A stretch of DNA of 6,588 nt, taken from contig CAYYHA010000236.1 of the NCBI GenBank assembly GCA_964471535.1, positions 1-6,588 on the forward strand. Reading direction: 5' to 3'. Below are positions 1-6,588 of the stretch, in pieces; within the stretch, counting starts at the first letter, position 1; every line of letters starts with the position of its first letter. The position numbers and the translations under genes were made by a program. The DNA comes from CAYYHA01 sp964471535. GTDB lineage: Bacteria > Myxococcota > Myxococcia > SLRQ01. Below the pieces are notes generated by a model. That model ran no database searches and was not told the origin of the DNA. It saw nothing but the letters and a program-made list of their open reading frames with translations.

Positions 1-408
1 TTCGTCCCCCGGCGACAGGCCAGTGGCCCGGGCGAGCTCCTCGTCCGAAACCTGGGTGTTTCCGAAGAAAGAGACCTCCGCCAGTCGCTGCCGGGGCAGG
101 AGTACGACCGAGAGGTGCACTCCCTCATCCTCCCTGCGTGCATAGACGCGTACTTGGCGAAACCGCCCTGTCTCATAGAGAAGGCGGACGAGGCGGCGCA
201 CGCCGCGGCGGGTCAGCGGCTGCCCGGGACGCAGTGACACAAACGGTCGCACCGTCTTGGGATCGACACCTGGCGGCAGTCGAAGCTCGATACCCAAGAT
301 GGCAGGGGTGCCCCGCTCCGGTCCGGCTTCGGCCATGAGCGGCATGCTCGTCGAGCAGGCGAGCAGAAGCGCCGCAACACACAGTGCCGACCTCACTCGA
401 GATCCCAT
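1..408 (-). CDS. Omp85-family POTRA protein, TamA/BamA-like (N-terminal part only)
   Basis: The first 136 codons of a gene that runs off the left edge. Reading from the ATG at 408 gives an export signal (Arg-containing start MGSRVRS, hydrophobic core ALCVAALLLA), then two POTRA-type units. The first spans about residues 36-106 and has the typical LYETGRFRQVRVY segment. The second begins near residue 108 with AEVSFFGNTQVSDEELARAT, closely matching the POTRA pattern of a strand, G-N, a helix and a GLSPGD turn. POTRA repeats followed by a 16-strand outer-membrane barrel define the Omp85 family (BamA, TamA); the barrel would lie outside the window. Directly following a tamB-like gene, a TamA-type role is the best guess, but BamA or another Omp85 member cannot be excluded. 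The ATG lies inside the tamB 3' end (16-base overlap). A GTG at 396 would give a 4-base GTGA overlap and has a GGGA six bases upstream, so it is a real alternative start. The signal also contains LLAC, a possible lipobox (Cys18). Confidence 0.85.
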   Translation of the reverse strand, partial: MGSRVRSALCVAALLLACSTSMPLMAEAGPERGTPAILGIELRLPPGVDPKTVRPFVSLRPGQPLTRRGVRRLVRLLYETGRFRQVRVYARREDEGVHLSVVLLPRQRLAEVSFFGNTQVSDEELARATGLSPGDE

Positions 409-3400
409 CGGAGCTTCAGATCCATCCCCAGGTTTCCGAAGGGCGTCAGCGCATCCTCGGTGTCCCACTCTGCCTGCGCGCTCACCGTGTCCGTGATGCG
501 ATACTCGGCTTGAGTTCGTTGCCCTTCGACCCCAATCGGCTGCGAGTGGCGTAGGCGAAGCCGCTCATCGAGGAAGCGCCACTCGAAGGCCACTCGTGGC
601 TCCACCTGCCCCGTGGTCTTGGAATACCCGGTTGTCAGACGCCATTCGGGCAGAATCGGGTTCTCGGGAATGAATCGCCGAACCCGTGCATCCAAGCCAC
701 TCATGGAAAGAAGGGCGTCGAGCCCCGCGAGACCCGAACCGCGCTCGTCGATGCCCTCGGCATCCCGCCGCGTGATGCCGAGCGTGATCAGGGTGAAGAG
801 ATCGGTTTCCGAGAGTTCCGGCTCGCTGCTCAAGTGCACCTCGGGCTCCTCGGGTGTGCCGAAGATGTGCACGTAGACTCGATAGTCCCGAATGTCGGCC
901 TCCGCATGCACGTCGAAGCTCGGTGCAATCCGATACCCGTCCTCGAAGTCCACGACGGCCCGCGTCAGCTCGTACTCGTTTCCGCGGAAGGTCGCATGCC
1001 CCTCTGTGGCCTCGACGGTGCCCAAGAGTCCCGGCCGGATATCGGTGCCAGTCAATCGCAAATCGGCGCGTAGCACCGCTTCCACCGCAGGGGTATCAAT
1101 CCGCAGGGTCTCGGGCGCTCGTATGCCAACATCCAGGTGCAGCGATGCCTCGCGCTCCGGCGGCGGCTGCAGTGCCCGCGAGCGCAGCAGCGGAAGAACC
1201 CGCTCCAAATCGAGGTCTGCGTCATAGCGGGCCCGTGACACTGCGAGCTCTCCGCTCAGCAGGAGATCACCGGGTACACCGTCGAGAAAGAGTGCCCCCG
1301 AGAGAACGGCGCGGAGATGGTCGATCGGCTCCACCGGCACCTCGTCGAGTTCGGCTCGAAGTCCAAAGCGCTTCGGCAGGAAGCGCTCGAGAGCAAGGTC
1401 ACCGGTCAGCACCATCCGCCCGGCGTGCCCCACGCGCCCCTCCACGCCCTGGAAGATCACGCGGTTCTGACTGAAGGCAAGCTGTCCGTGAAGCGCGTCC
1501 AGGCTGAACGGCAGCGCCCGCACTTCAATCGCGCCGTCGCGGACCTCAGCGGATCCCACCAGCTCGGGTGATTCCAAACGCCCCCCGATACTGGCCTCGA
1601 CGTCGAGGATGCCTTCCGAGCGCTCGACGGCCGGAAGGAGCGTTGCCAGGAGGCGCAGGTCCCCGGTGCCGGTGATCCGGAGATCGAGATCTCCGTCCAC
1701 GCTGCGCGAGCCGGCGAGGTGCAGCTCGCTCGCCGGGCCCCGTAGGACCACGCCCTTGGCCACGAGGCCGCCGTCGGCGATCCGAAGGTCGAGCGGCGTA
1801 CCTGCACGAAGCTGCGTCTTCCCTGCCGCAGCAAGCAGCTCGTGCAGATGAAGCACCCCTTGATACGTTCGCGGGCGCCCCCACACACCCTCCATCCGGA
1901 GGCTGCCCGCCCCTCTAGCCGACCAGGCATTCAGGCGCCGGGCGGCGCCGGGCCAAAGCGCGAGCCACCGGTGCAGGCGTGGCTCGTCGAAGTCCACCTG
2001 CAACCCGAAGCGGTGGGGCGCCGTGAGCTCCATCCACCCCTCGCCCGTCGCTTCGTCTCCCAAGAGCTTTCCTTGCCAGCCAAGGCGCTGGTCTCGAAGG
2101 CGCAACGCAAGGCGCACCGGACCGAGCGCCACCCCGGCCCAGCTCCCGTTCACCAGGTTCGCCGAGCCGCGTGCCGCTGGCGCCTCCCAGGTCCCTTCGA
2201 TGACGGCGTCGCCTGAGAGCAGGCCGGCCAGTGGCAGCCTCGAGAAGGGCTGCAACGCAGCAGTGGGGAGGGATCGCGCAGCGACCGAGAGCGCCAGACG
2301 ACCCTCGAGCTCTGCCCAGCCAACCACGCGAAGAGTGCCCTCTCCGACCGTAGCGCTCGCCTCGTCCACCTCCATCCGCCTCCCATCGGCGAGACGCCCC
2401 TTGATGCGCAGTCGCGAGACCGCTTGGCCTTGGAAGTGAAGGTCGCGGCCCGTCAGATTCGTTTCCACGAAGAGCGACGCCTTCGGACCACGGACCCGCA
2501 CCGTCCCCCGTACTGGCCCCTCTACTCCCTCGAAGCGTGCAGCCAGCGGATGGAAGTCACGAAAGGACTCGACGAGTTCCTCGGCACGCATCGCGTCAGA
2601 ATGCACCTCCAATGCGAAGTCCGTTGGCTCCCGTCGCCAGTCGACGAAAAAGCGATCGATGAGGTAGCGCGAATGGCCCCGCTGCCCGGCCCCTTCTTCC
2701 AAAGTGAGCGTAAGGTCGTCGTAGGTAAGACGTCCTACCGCGACCCCCGCCTTCAGCCCCTCGTAGACGAAGCCTCGCACCTCGACCCGGCCGCTCACCT
2801 GGGGATCACGGTAGGGCCCTGCCATGGTGAACGATCCGCTCGCCCGCCCCTGTAGCGTGCGCCCACCGAGCGGCCCGAGGTCGGAAAGTTCGAAGTCCTC
2901 GAAGCGTCCCTCGCCCCGTATCACACCCGTCGTGCTGAGCGGAAAATACGCGCGATCTACCTTCAGCTCCGAGTGGGGCAACCGCAGCGTCGCACCGTCG
3001 ACCTCGATGGCCTCTTTGGTTACGCGGACCTTTCCTTCCACCCGTGTCGGGGGAAGGCCCAGGTAAATTTCCTCCGGCTGTGGGAGGCCGTCGGCATAGG
3101 CACGAGGGACGACCGTGAAATGCTCGACCACCGCGTGCCCGGTCCCGGAGAGCTGCACGGGTCGAAGCGTCCCTTCGAGATGACCGCCGCCGTCCACCTC
3201 TGCTCCAGTCCATGCGCCCTCGAGCCCTAGCGCAGCGATCAGGCGCTCGAGCCGTATTCCGCGCCCCTCGATGTCGAATCGAGCGGGGAGGCGAGAGCCG
3301 AAATCGACTTGCCCCGAGACGCTGAGGCGGCCGCCGGGGGCTCTTGAAACGAAGCTACGGATGCGCACTCCTTTCGGTGACACCGAGGCATCGATGCGAC

Positions 3401-4292
3401 TGTCGCCGAGCACGAAATCATCGATTCTTGCGCCAGCCACCTCGATGCTCCCGTCGACCTCGGGTGCGCGTAGCGGTCCACGGATCACGGCACTCAAGGC
3501 ACCTCGGCCTTCCACCGAGATCTGCGAGTCCGGTGCAAGCAGCTCGGTGAGGCGGGAGAGGGACCCAGAAAGCGAGACGGTCCCGTCCACCTCTCCTACA
3601 CACAGGTCCGTCAGCGTCAGATCGCTTGCGACGCTCAAATCCCCTGCATCGACGCTTAGATCCACGAGCTGAAGCTGCTGCGTTTCGGCGTCGAAATGCA
3701 GCTCTGCCTCCCGCACGCCGAAGCGCTCCACCCGACCTCCGTCATAGAGGCGCAGCTCCATCGGCTCCAAGCGAAGACGCTGCGTGCCGCCCACCTCTGT
3801 GAAGGTGGCCGTGAAGGCATCGCTCTCTACACGGCTATCTGCATCCAGGTGAAGGCTCACGCCCGCATCGACGATTCGCGCCCGCTCGACCACGACGGGC
3901 AAATCGGGAGGCATGCACGTAGACCCCCCGCTGCCCTGCGACACTTGCCGCCGGAGATCCACCTCGACCTGCGGCCGGAGTAGCGTGAGCGCCCGCAGGG
4001 CCGGTCGTCGCCCCAGCGGCTGCACCTCCCGGAGTTCGAGCACGGCGCGCTCGATCTCGAACGCGATCGCTCGGTCTCGGGTGCGCCCCTCGACCCCCAC
4101 GAGCGTAATCGCCATGTCGAAGGGATCCACCTCGCAGTAGGCAAGCTCGAAGCGATCGAGGTGCTTTCGCATCTCGACGCGGAGCCGGTCGCAGAGCAAC
4201 TCGGCCGCCATATCGGATCGCACGAAGGCGACGACTGCACCCACCAGGGAGACGAGGAAGAAGAGGAAGGCGATGGCAAGCCGGCGTTTCAT
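393..4292 (-). CDS. tamB: TamB-like translocation and assembly module protein (DUF490/AsmA-like)
   Basis: A 1299-residue protein, close to the usual TamB length (about 1260 in E. coli). Residues 1-4 (MKRR) and a hydrophobic stretch at about 5-24 form an uncleaved signal anchor in the inner membrane; the rest should be periplasmic. The long middle is built of repeated short beta strands with recurring patterns such as L-x-G-x-G-x-L and G-x-V-x-V, as expected for the AsmA/TamB lipid-binding groove. The C-terminal TamB domain (Pfam PF04357, formerly DUF490) occupies roughly the last 330 residues. It includes the family signature ELSETDLFTLITLG at about 1159-1172 and ends in amphipathic strands (RVAFEWRFLDERLRLRHSQP onward). 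Family members bridge the inner membrane to an Omp85 partner, aid outer-membrane protein insertion and are implicated in phospholipid transport. The POTRA gene that follows and overlaps its 3' end supports this. Only four cysteines occur (34, 53, 126, 231). The start is the first Met before the anchor; its ribosome site is atypical. Function is inferred from the family. Confidence 0.93.
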   Translation of the reverse strand: MKRRLAIAFLFFLVSLVGAVVAFVRSDMAAELLCDRLRVEMRKHLDRFELAYCEVDPFDMAITLVGVEGRTRDRAIAFEIERAVLELREVQPLGRRPALRALTLLRPQVEVDLRRQVSQGSGGSTCMPPDLPVVVERARIVDAGVSLHLDADSRVESDAFTATFTEVGGTQRLRLEPMELRLYDGGRVERFGVREAELHFDAETQQLQLVDLSVDAGDLSVASDLTLTDLCVGEVDGTVSLSGSLSRLTELLAPDSQISVEGRGALSAVIRGPLRAPEVDGSIEVAGARIDDFVLGDSRIDASVSPKGVRIRSFVSRAPGGRLSVSGQVDFGSRLPARFDIEGRGIRLERLIAALGLEGAWTGAEVDGGGHLEGTLRPVQLSGTGHAVVEHFTVVPRAYADGLPQPEEIYLGLPPTRVEGKVRVTKEAIEVDGATLRLPHSELKVDRAYFPLSTTGVIRGEGRFEDFELSDLGPLGGRTLQGRASGSFTMAGPYRDPQVSGRVEVRGFVYEGLKAGVAVGRLTYDDLTLTLEEGAGQRGHSRYLIDRFFVDWRREPTDFALEVHSDAMRAEELVESFRDFHPLAARFEGVEGPVRGTVRVRGPKASLFVETNLTGRDLHFQGQAVSRLRIKGRLADGRRMEVDEASATVGEGTLRVVGWAELEGRLALSVAARSLPTAALQPFSRLPLAGLLSGDAVIEGTWEAPAARGSANLVNGSWAGVALGPVRLALRLRDQRLGWQGKLLGDEATGEGWMELTAPHRFGLQVDFDEPRLHRWLALWPGAARRLNAWSARGAGSLRMEGVWGRPRTYQGVLHLHELLAAAGKTQLRAGTPLDLRIADGGLVAKGVVLRGPASELHLAGSRSVDGDLDLRITGTGDLRLLATLLPAVERSEGILDVEASIGGRLESPELVGSAEVRDGAIEVRALPFSLDALHGQLAFSQNRVIFQGVEGRVGHAGRMVLTGDLALERFLPKRFGLRAELDEVPVEPIDHLRAVLSGALFLDGVPGDLLLSGELAVSRARYDADLDLERVLPLLRSRALQPPPEREASLHLDVGIRAPETLRIDTPAVEAVLRADLRLTGTDIRPGLLGTVEATEGHATFRGNEYELTRAVVDFEDGYRIAPSFDVHAEADIRDYRVYVHIFGTPEEPEVHLSSEPELSETDLFTLITLGITRRDAEGIDERGSGLAGLDALLSMSGLDARVRRFIPENPILPEWRLTTGYSKTTGQVEPRVAFEWRFLDERLRLRHSQPIGVEGQRTQAEYRITDTVSAQAEWDTEDALTPFGNLGMDLKLRWDLE

Positions 4293-4296
4293 GAAC

Positions 4297-4314
4297 TCCG
4301 GGACGACCTCCGGA
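4297..4314 (-). promoter_or_regulatory. Atypical ribosome-binding region with small hairpin before tamB
   Basis: The 49-base gap between the ATPase stop and the tamB ATG contains CCGGAG twice on the minus strand. One copy extends to GGAGGT but lies about 13 bases from the ATG, which is long. The other GGAG lies only 3 bases away, which is short. TCCGG (4314-4310) and CCGGA (4301-4297) can pair as a 5-base stem with an 8-base loop, which would partly hide the better GGAGG. Neither spacing is optimal, so tamB may be translated weakly or through this structure. The pairing is seen directly; any regulatory role is inference. Confidence 0.3.
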
Positions 4315-4341
4315 TAGGGAGCCGTACCGCCTCGCCCCTGC

Positions 4342-5283
4342 TCAGCCCGTCTTCAACGACTCCAGGTACTGGTCCACCTCGGAGAGAGCGACGCGTTTCT
4401 TTTGTACCTTGCGCTCGGGAATGATACCGGCCTGACGCTGTGCCGTCTCCCGCTGCTGCTCGAGCAAGGCCTCGTCCAACCCGAGGTCACGACCAATCCG
4501 CTCGATCATCTCGGCGTCGATCTGCTCCTTGCGCGCAACGAAGCCTTCAAAGAGCGCGTTGTCGCACAGGGTATTCAGCACGCGTGGGGTGCCACCCGCA
4601 TAGCGGTGGATGGCTTTGAGCGCCTCGGGTGTGAATGGAAGGCTCCGCGCGCCGGCGAGACGCAACCGATGCTTGATGTAGGCCTCGGTCGAAGCGTAGT
4701 CGAAGGGCTCTAGCCGGTACTTCACTGCGACCCGCTGTGCCAGCGGTGGGTCGAGTTTCAGGTTTTCCTCGATCTCAGGCAATCCGAAGAAGACGAAGGA
4801 GAGGAGCTTCCGTTCGGGAACCTCCAGGTTCAGCAGGCCCCGGAATTCCTCCATGAGCTCCTTGGTCTGCAGCATCTGTGCTTCGTCGATGAGAACCACC
4901 GCCTTCCGGCCCTCCTCGTAGATCTGCACCAGCCTTTGGTAGAGCTGGGAGAGAAGGGCCAGCTTCTCCTCAGCGGGACTCTCGACGCCGAGTTGCAGAG
5001 CGATGCGCTTGAGCAGCCAGCTTGCAGTGATCCCCGAGTGGATGATCACGAGGAGTGCCGCCTCGTACTGTTCCTCCGGCAGGTTGTCGAGCATCCGCCG
5101 GGCCAAGGTGGTCTTGCCCCGGCCGATGTCCCCCACGCAGATGGCGAGACCACGCATGTTCTCCACTGCATGCATCAGCCGCAGCATCGCCTCGGCATGC
5201 TGGGAGCTGTTGTAGAAGAAGCGACTGACCGGCGCGTTGGAGAACGGCTCCTGAGAGAGCCCATAGAACTCGAGGTAGTTCAT
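4342..5283 (-). CDS. ExeA/GspA-like AAA+ ATPase, short soluble form
   Basis: A 313-residue AAA+ ATPase of the ExeA/GspA type (AAA_22-like). The N-terminus MNYLEFYGLSQEPFSNAP is the family's standard opening (Y-x-x-F/Y-G-L-x-x-x-P-F). Walker A is GDIGRGKTT at 51-59, Walker B is VVLIDEAQ at 129-136, and the sensor-1 region reads FFGLPEIEENL at 165-175, where many relatives have GQPEL. An LAQRV segment follows at 181-185, and the sensor-2 type motif GGTPRVLNTLCDNAL is at 230-244, so all nucleotide-handling motifs look intact. Aeromonas ExeA, which works with ExeB in placing the type II secretin through peptidoglycan, is much longer, with a transmembrane segment and a periplasmic peptidoglycan-binding domain. 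Here the protein ends soon after the AAA+ core in a charged, Gln-rich tail (about 271-313), with no membrane span, so it should be cytoplasmic. It starts 15 bases after the TPR gene and has a good ribosome site, supporting co-translation. Its partner and substrate are unknown; an assembly or motor role is inference. Confidence 0.93.
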   Translation of the reverse strand: MNYLEFYGLSQEPFSNAPVSRFFYNSSQHAEAMLRLMHAVENMRGLAICVGDIGRGKTTLARRMLDNLPEEQYEAALLVIIHSGITASWLLKRIALQLGVESPAEEKLALLSQLYQRLVQIYEEGRKAVVLIDEAQMLQTKELMEEFRGLLNLEVPERKLLSFVFFGLPEIEENLKLDPPLAQRVAVKYRLEPFDYASTEAYIKHRLRLAGARSLPFTPEALKAIHRYAGGTPRVLNTLCDNALFEGFVARKEQIDAEMIERIGRDLGLDEALLEQQRETAQRQAGIIPERKVQKKRVALSEVDQYLESLKTG

Positions 5284-5290
5284 GGTGCTG

Positions 5291-5296
5291 TCCGCC
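5291..5296 (-). promoter_or_regulatory. Ribosome binding site of the ExeA-like ATPase gene
   Basis: On the minus strand GGCGGA lies seven bases before the ATG at 5283 and begins two bases after the TAG stop of the TPR gene (5301-5299). The match to the anti-Shine-Dalgarno sequence and the spacing are both good. This fixes the start codon and suggests that ribosomes finishing the TPR gene can re-initiate here. Confidence 0.65.
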
Positions 5297-5298
5297 CG

Positions 5299-6588
5299 CT
5301 AAACATAGCCGACCTTCCCAGCCTTGCGGGGTGCGGCCTTTCCTGGTGGCGCGTCTGGGTCGCTGCCGTTGTGTCCGGGGTCACCCGCTGCCCCGAGCCG
5401 GTCGGCAACGTCGCGGAAGGAGGGATCCATCTCGAAAACCTGGCGATAGTAGTCGTGCGCCTCGTCGACCTGCCCGGCCTGCTCATAGGTGAGCCCGATG
5501 TCGAAGAGGATTGCCTTTCGAGATTCCTCGCCGAGCCCATCGATGGCGAGTGCCTCCTGAAACGAGGCGACCGCCTCGTCGAACTGGCCGAGCTCGCGAT
5601 GACACTCTCCCTTCATGGAGAGGGCATCGAGTCGTTTCGAAGGCTGCGCCGCCGCGAGTTGGAACTCCCCCAGCGCATCGTTGAGCAAGCCCATCTCACG
5701 GTAGGCGATTCCCAGATCGTAGTGGGTATCCGCATCTTCCGCGCTGACGGTTTTTGCCACCCCCTTCTTGAACTCCTCGAAGACATCGTCGGCCGAGACC
5801 TGGAAGTCGTCGAGCGGAGCCGCCGCCGCGCTCTCCTCCTCCAGGGAGGCGAGCTCCTCGGCCAGCTCCCCCGCAAGGTCGAATTCGTCGAAGCCCGCCT
5901 CCGTACCTTCGTCGGAGAGCCCGGGCGCCGGCGCCTCCGCCGCGAGGTCTGCGGCCCCAGCCTCCAAGCCCCCGCCATCGCCTTGGTCGAGGCGGCCGAG
6001 CAGGGCCAGCGCCTCCTCGTGCCCGGGAACGGCCTCGAGAATGCCGTTTAGCACCTCCCGGGCTTCGTCGAGAAGCCCCTGCTCGATGAAGAACTCGGCC
6101 TCCTCGAGTTCGTCGGCGATCTCCTCGGGCGCCTTCGTGGGTGCCACCGGTGCCGCGGCTGCCTCGGCCTGTCCCAGCGGAGCGGAGGCCTCGACCTCGG
6201 AGACGGGCACCTCCGCCGCCTCGGTGACAATCTCGATCCCGCTGTCGGTCGCTTCGACATCTTCCTCGTCGTCGAGGATGCCGCGCACCTCTTCCGGGAT
6301 CTCGTCGAGGCTCAGCATCTGTGTCGTCTGACCGAACTCATCCTCGTCCTCGACGCCCTCATAGGGCGCGCGCGCGTCTGCGGAGGTAGGCTCGGCTGCA
6401 ACCGCTGCCTCGGCCTCCGCGAGCGCCGCATCGAGGTCTCCGCTCTCCAAGAGGTCCTCGTCGAGCACGATCGTGGGGCCCGAAGGCTGCGTGGCCGGTC
6501 CTTCTTCCACGCCTTGGAGATCCACCCCCGCGGCTGCGGGATCCAAGAGGAGATCTTCCCCGTCCCCCCCCAATCCCACCTCGAAGGT
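5299..6588 (-). CDS. Acidic TPR-repeat protein (C-terminal part, start outside window)
   Basis: The last 429 residues of a gene entering from the right edge; its frame stays open to base 6588 (T-F-E-V-G-L-G), and the GTG at 6579 has no ribosome site of its own, so the true start is probably upstream. Visible residues 1-150 are very acidic and rich in Ala, Glu and Asp, low in complexity and probably disordered, though LLESGDLDAALAEAEAAVAA near 46-65 resembles half a TPR unit. A TPR unit lies at about 156-190 (EEAEFFIEQGLLDEAREVL). A second acidic linker contains FDLAGELAEEL (about 235-245). Three consecutive TPR units follow at about 287-390, beginning THYDLGIAYREMGLLNDALG and ending near EMDPSFRD. 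A Pro/Lys-rich tail ends KVGYV. No signal peptide or membrane span is visible. TPR units form protein-binding scaffolds; similar proteins occur in deltaproteobacteria, and the acidic-linker plus TPR layout recalls the cytoplasmic part of FimV, though homology to FimV is not claimed. It probably works with the ATPase encoded next. Confidence 0.88.
   Translation of the reverse strand, partial: TFEVGLGGDGEDLLLDPAAAGVDLQGVEEGPATQPSGPTIVLDEDLLESGDLDAALAEAEAAVAAEPTSADARAPYEGVEDEDEFGQTTQMLSLDEIPEEVRGILDDEEDVEATDSGIEIVTEAAEVPVSEVEASAPLGQAEAAAAPVAPTKAPEEIADELEEAEFFIEQGLLDEAREVLNGILEAVPGHEEALALLGRLDQGDGGGLEAGAADLAAEAPAPGLSDEGTEAGFDEFDLAGELAEELASLEEESAAAAPLDDFQVSADDVFEEFKKGVAKTVSAEDADTHYDLGIAYREMGLLNDALGEFQLAAAQPSKRLDALSMKGECHRELGQFDEAVASFQEALAIDGLGEESRKAILFDIGLTYEQAGQVDEAHDYYRQVFEMDPSFRDVADRLGAAGDPGHNGSDPDAPPGKAAPRKAGKVGYV

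Noticed and set aside
173..382. A 69-codon minus-strand open frame at the left end.
   Set aside because: It is in a different frame from the POTRA protein that starts at 408 and reads open to base 1. The POTRA frame has a signal peptide and family motifs; this one has none.
854..1474. A 206-codon open frame on the plus strand inside the TamB gene.
   Set aside because: Its translation is Arg/Pro/Ala-rich with no domain pattern and lies wholly antisense to the TamB C-terminal domain, so it is a compositional shadow.
4297..4314. A transcription terminator between the ATPase gene and tamB.
   Set aside because: The only stem is five base pairs and lacks a following U run, so it does not look like an intrinsic terminator.
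5284..5298. A promoter between the TPR gene and the ATPase gene.
   Set aside because: The gap is only 15 bases and is mostly filled by the ribosome binding site; no -10/-35 pair was seen.
4936..6051. A 371-codon open frame on the plus strand, spanning the 5' part of the ATPase gene and much of the TPR gene.
   Set aside because: It is antisense to two genes with clear protein motifs, crosses their junction, has no recognisable domain, and long antisense frames are expected in GC-rich coding DNA.
6577..6579. The GTG codon at 6579 as the true start of the TPR gene.
   Set aside because: The frame stays open upstream to the window edge and no ribosome binding site stands at proper spacing before the GTG, so the gene is treated as partial.

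Overview
The window is GC-rich DNA from a diderm (outer-membrane) bacterium. It is packed with four genes, all read from the minus strand, with gaps of 15 and 49 bases and one overlap, so it looks like the middle of a single operon. In order of transcription (right to left) they are: the C-terminal part of an acidic TPR protein (6588 to 5299, open at the right edge); a short ExeA/GspA-type AAA+ ATPase (5283 to 4342); a full-length TamB-like translocation and assembly protein (4292 to 393); and the first 136 codons of an Omp85-family POTRA protein, a candidate TamA/BamA-like partner (408 to 1, open at the left edge).

The likely host is a deltaproteobacterial lineage (Myxococcota or the former Deltaproteobacteria). 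The reasons are the strong GC bias, the TPR protein type (long acidic Ala/Glu-rich region, a THYDLGIAYREMGL TPR unit and a basic tail) beside an ExeA-like ATPase, and a TamB N-terminus with paired cysteines. This rests on recognising protein style, not on a marker gene, and is moderate confidence at best.

Functionally the operon has two halves. The upstream half is cytoplasmic: a TPR scaffold and an ATPase of the family that energises secretin or type IV pilus/type II secretion assembly, here without the usual membrane span and peptidoglycan-binding domain. The downstream half spans the envelope: an inner-membrane-anchored TamB bridge and an outer-membrane Omp85 protein, which together help insert outer-membrane proteins and, in TamB-family members, move phospholipids across the periplasm. 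Linking an ExeA-like ATPase and a TPR scaffold to a Tam-like pair is the most interesting feature. Whether it is functional or just shared transcription cannot be decided here.

No RNA genes, mobile elements, CRISPR arrays, convincing terminators or promoters were seen. The operon promoter must lie beyond the right edge. No gene-free stretch exceeds 49 bases.
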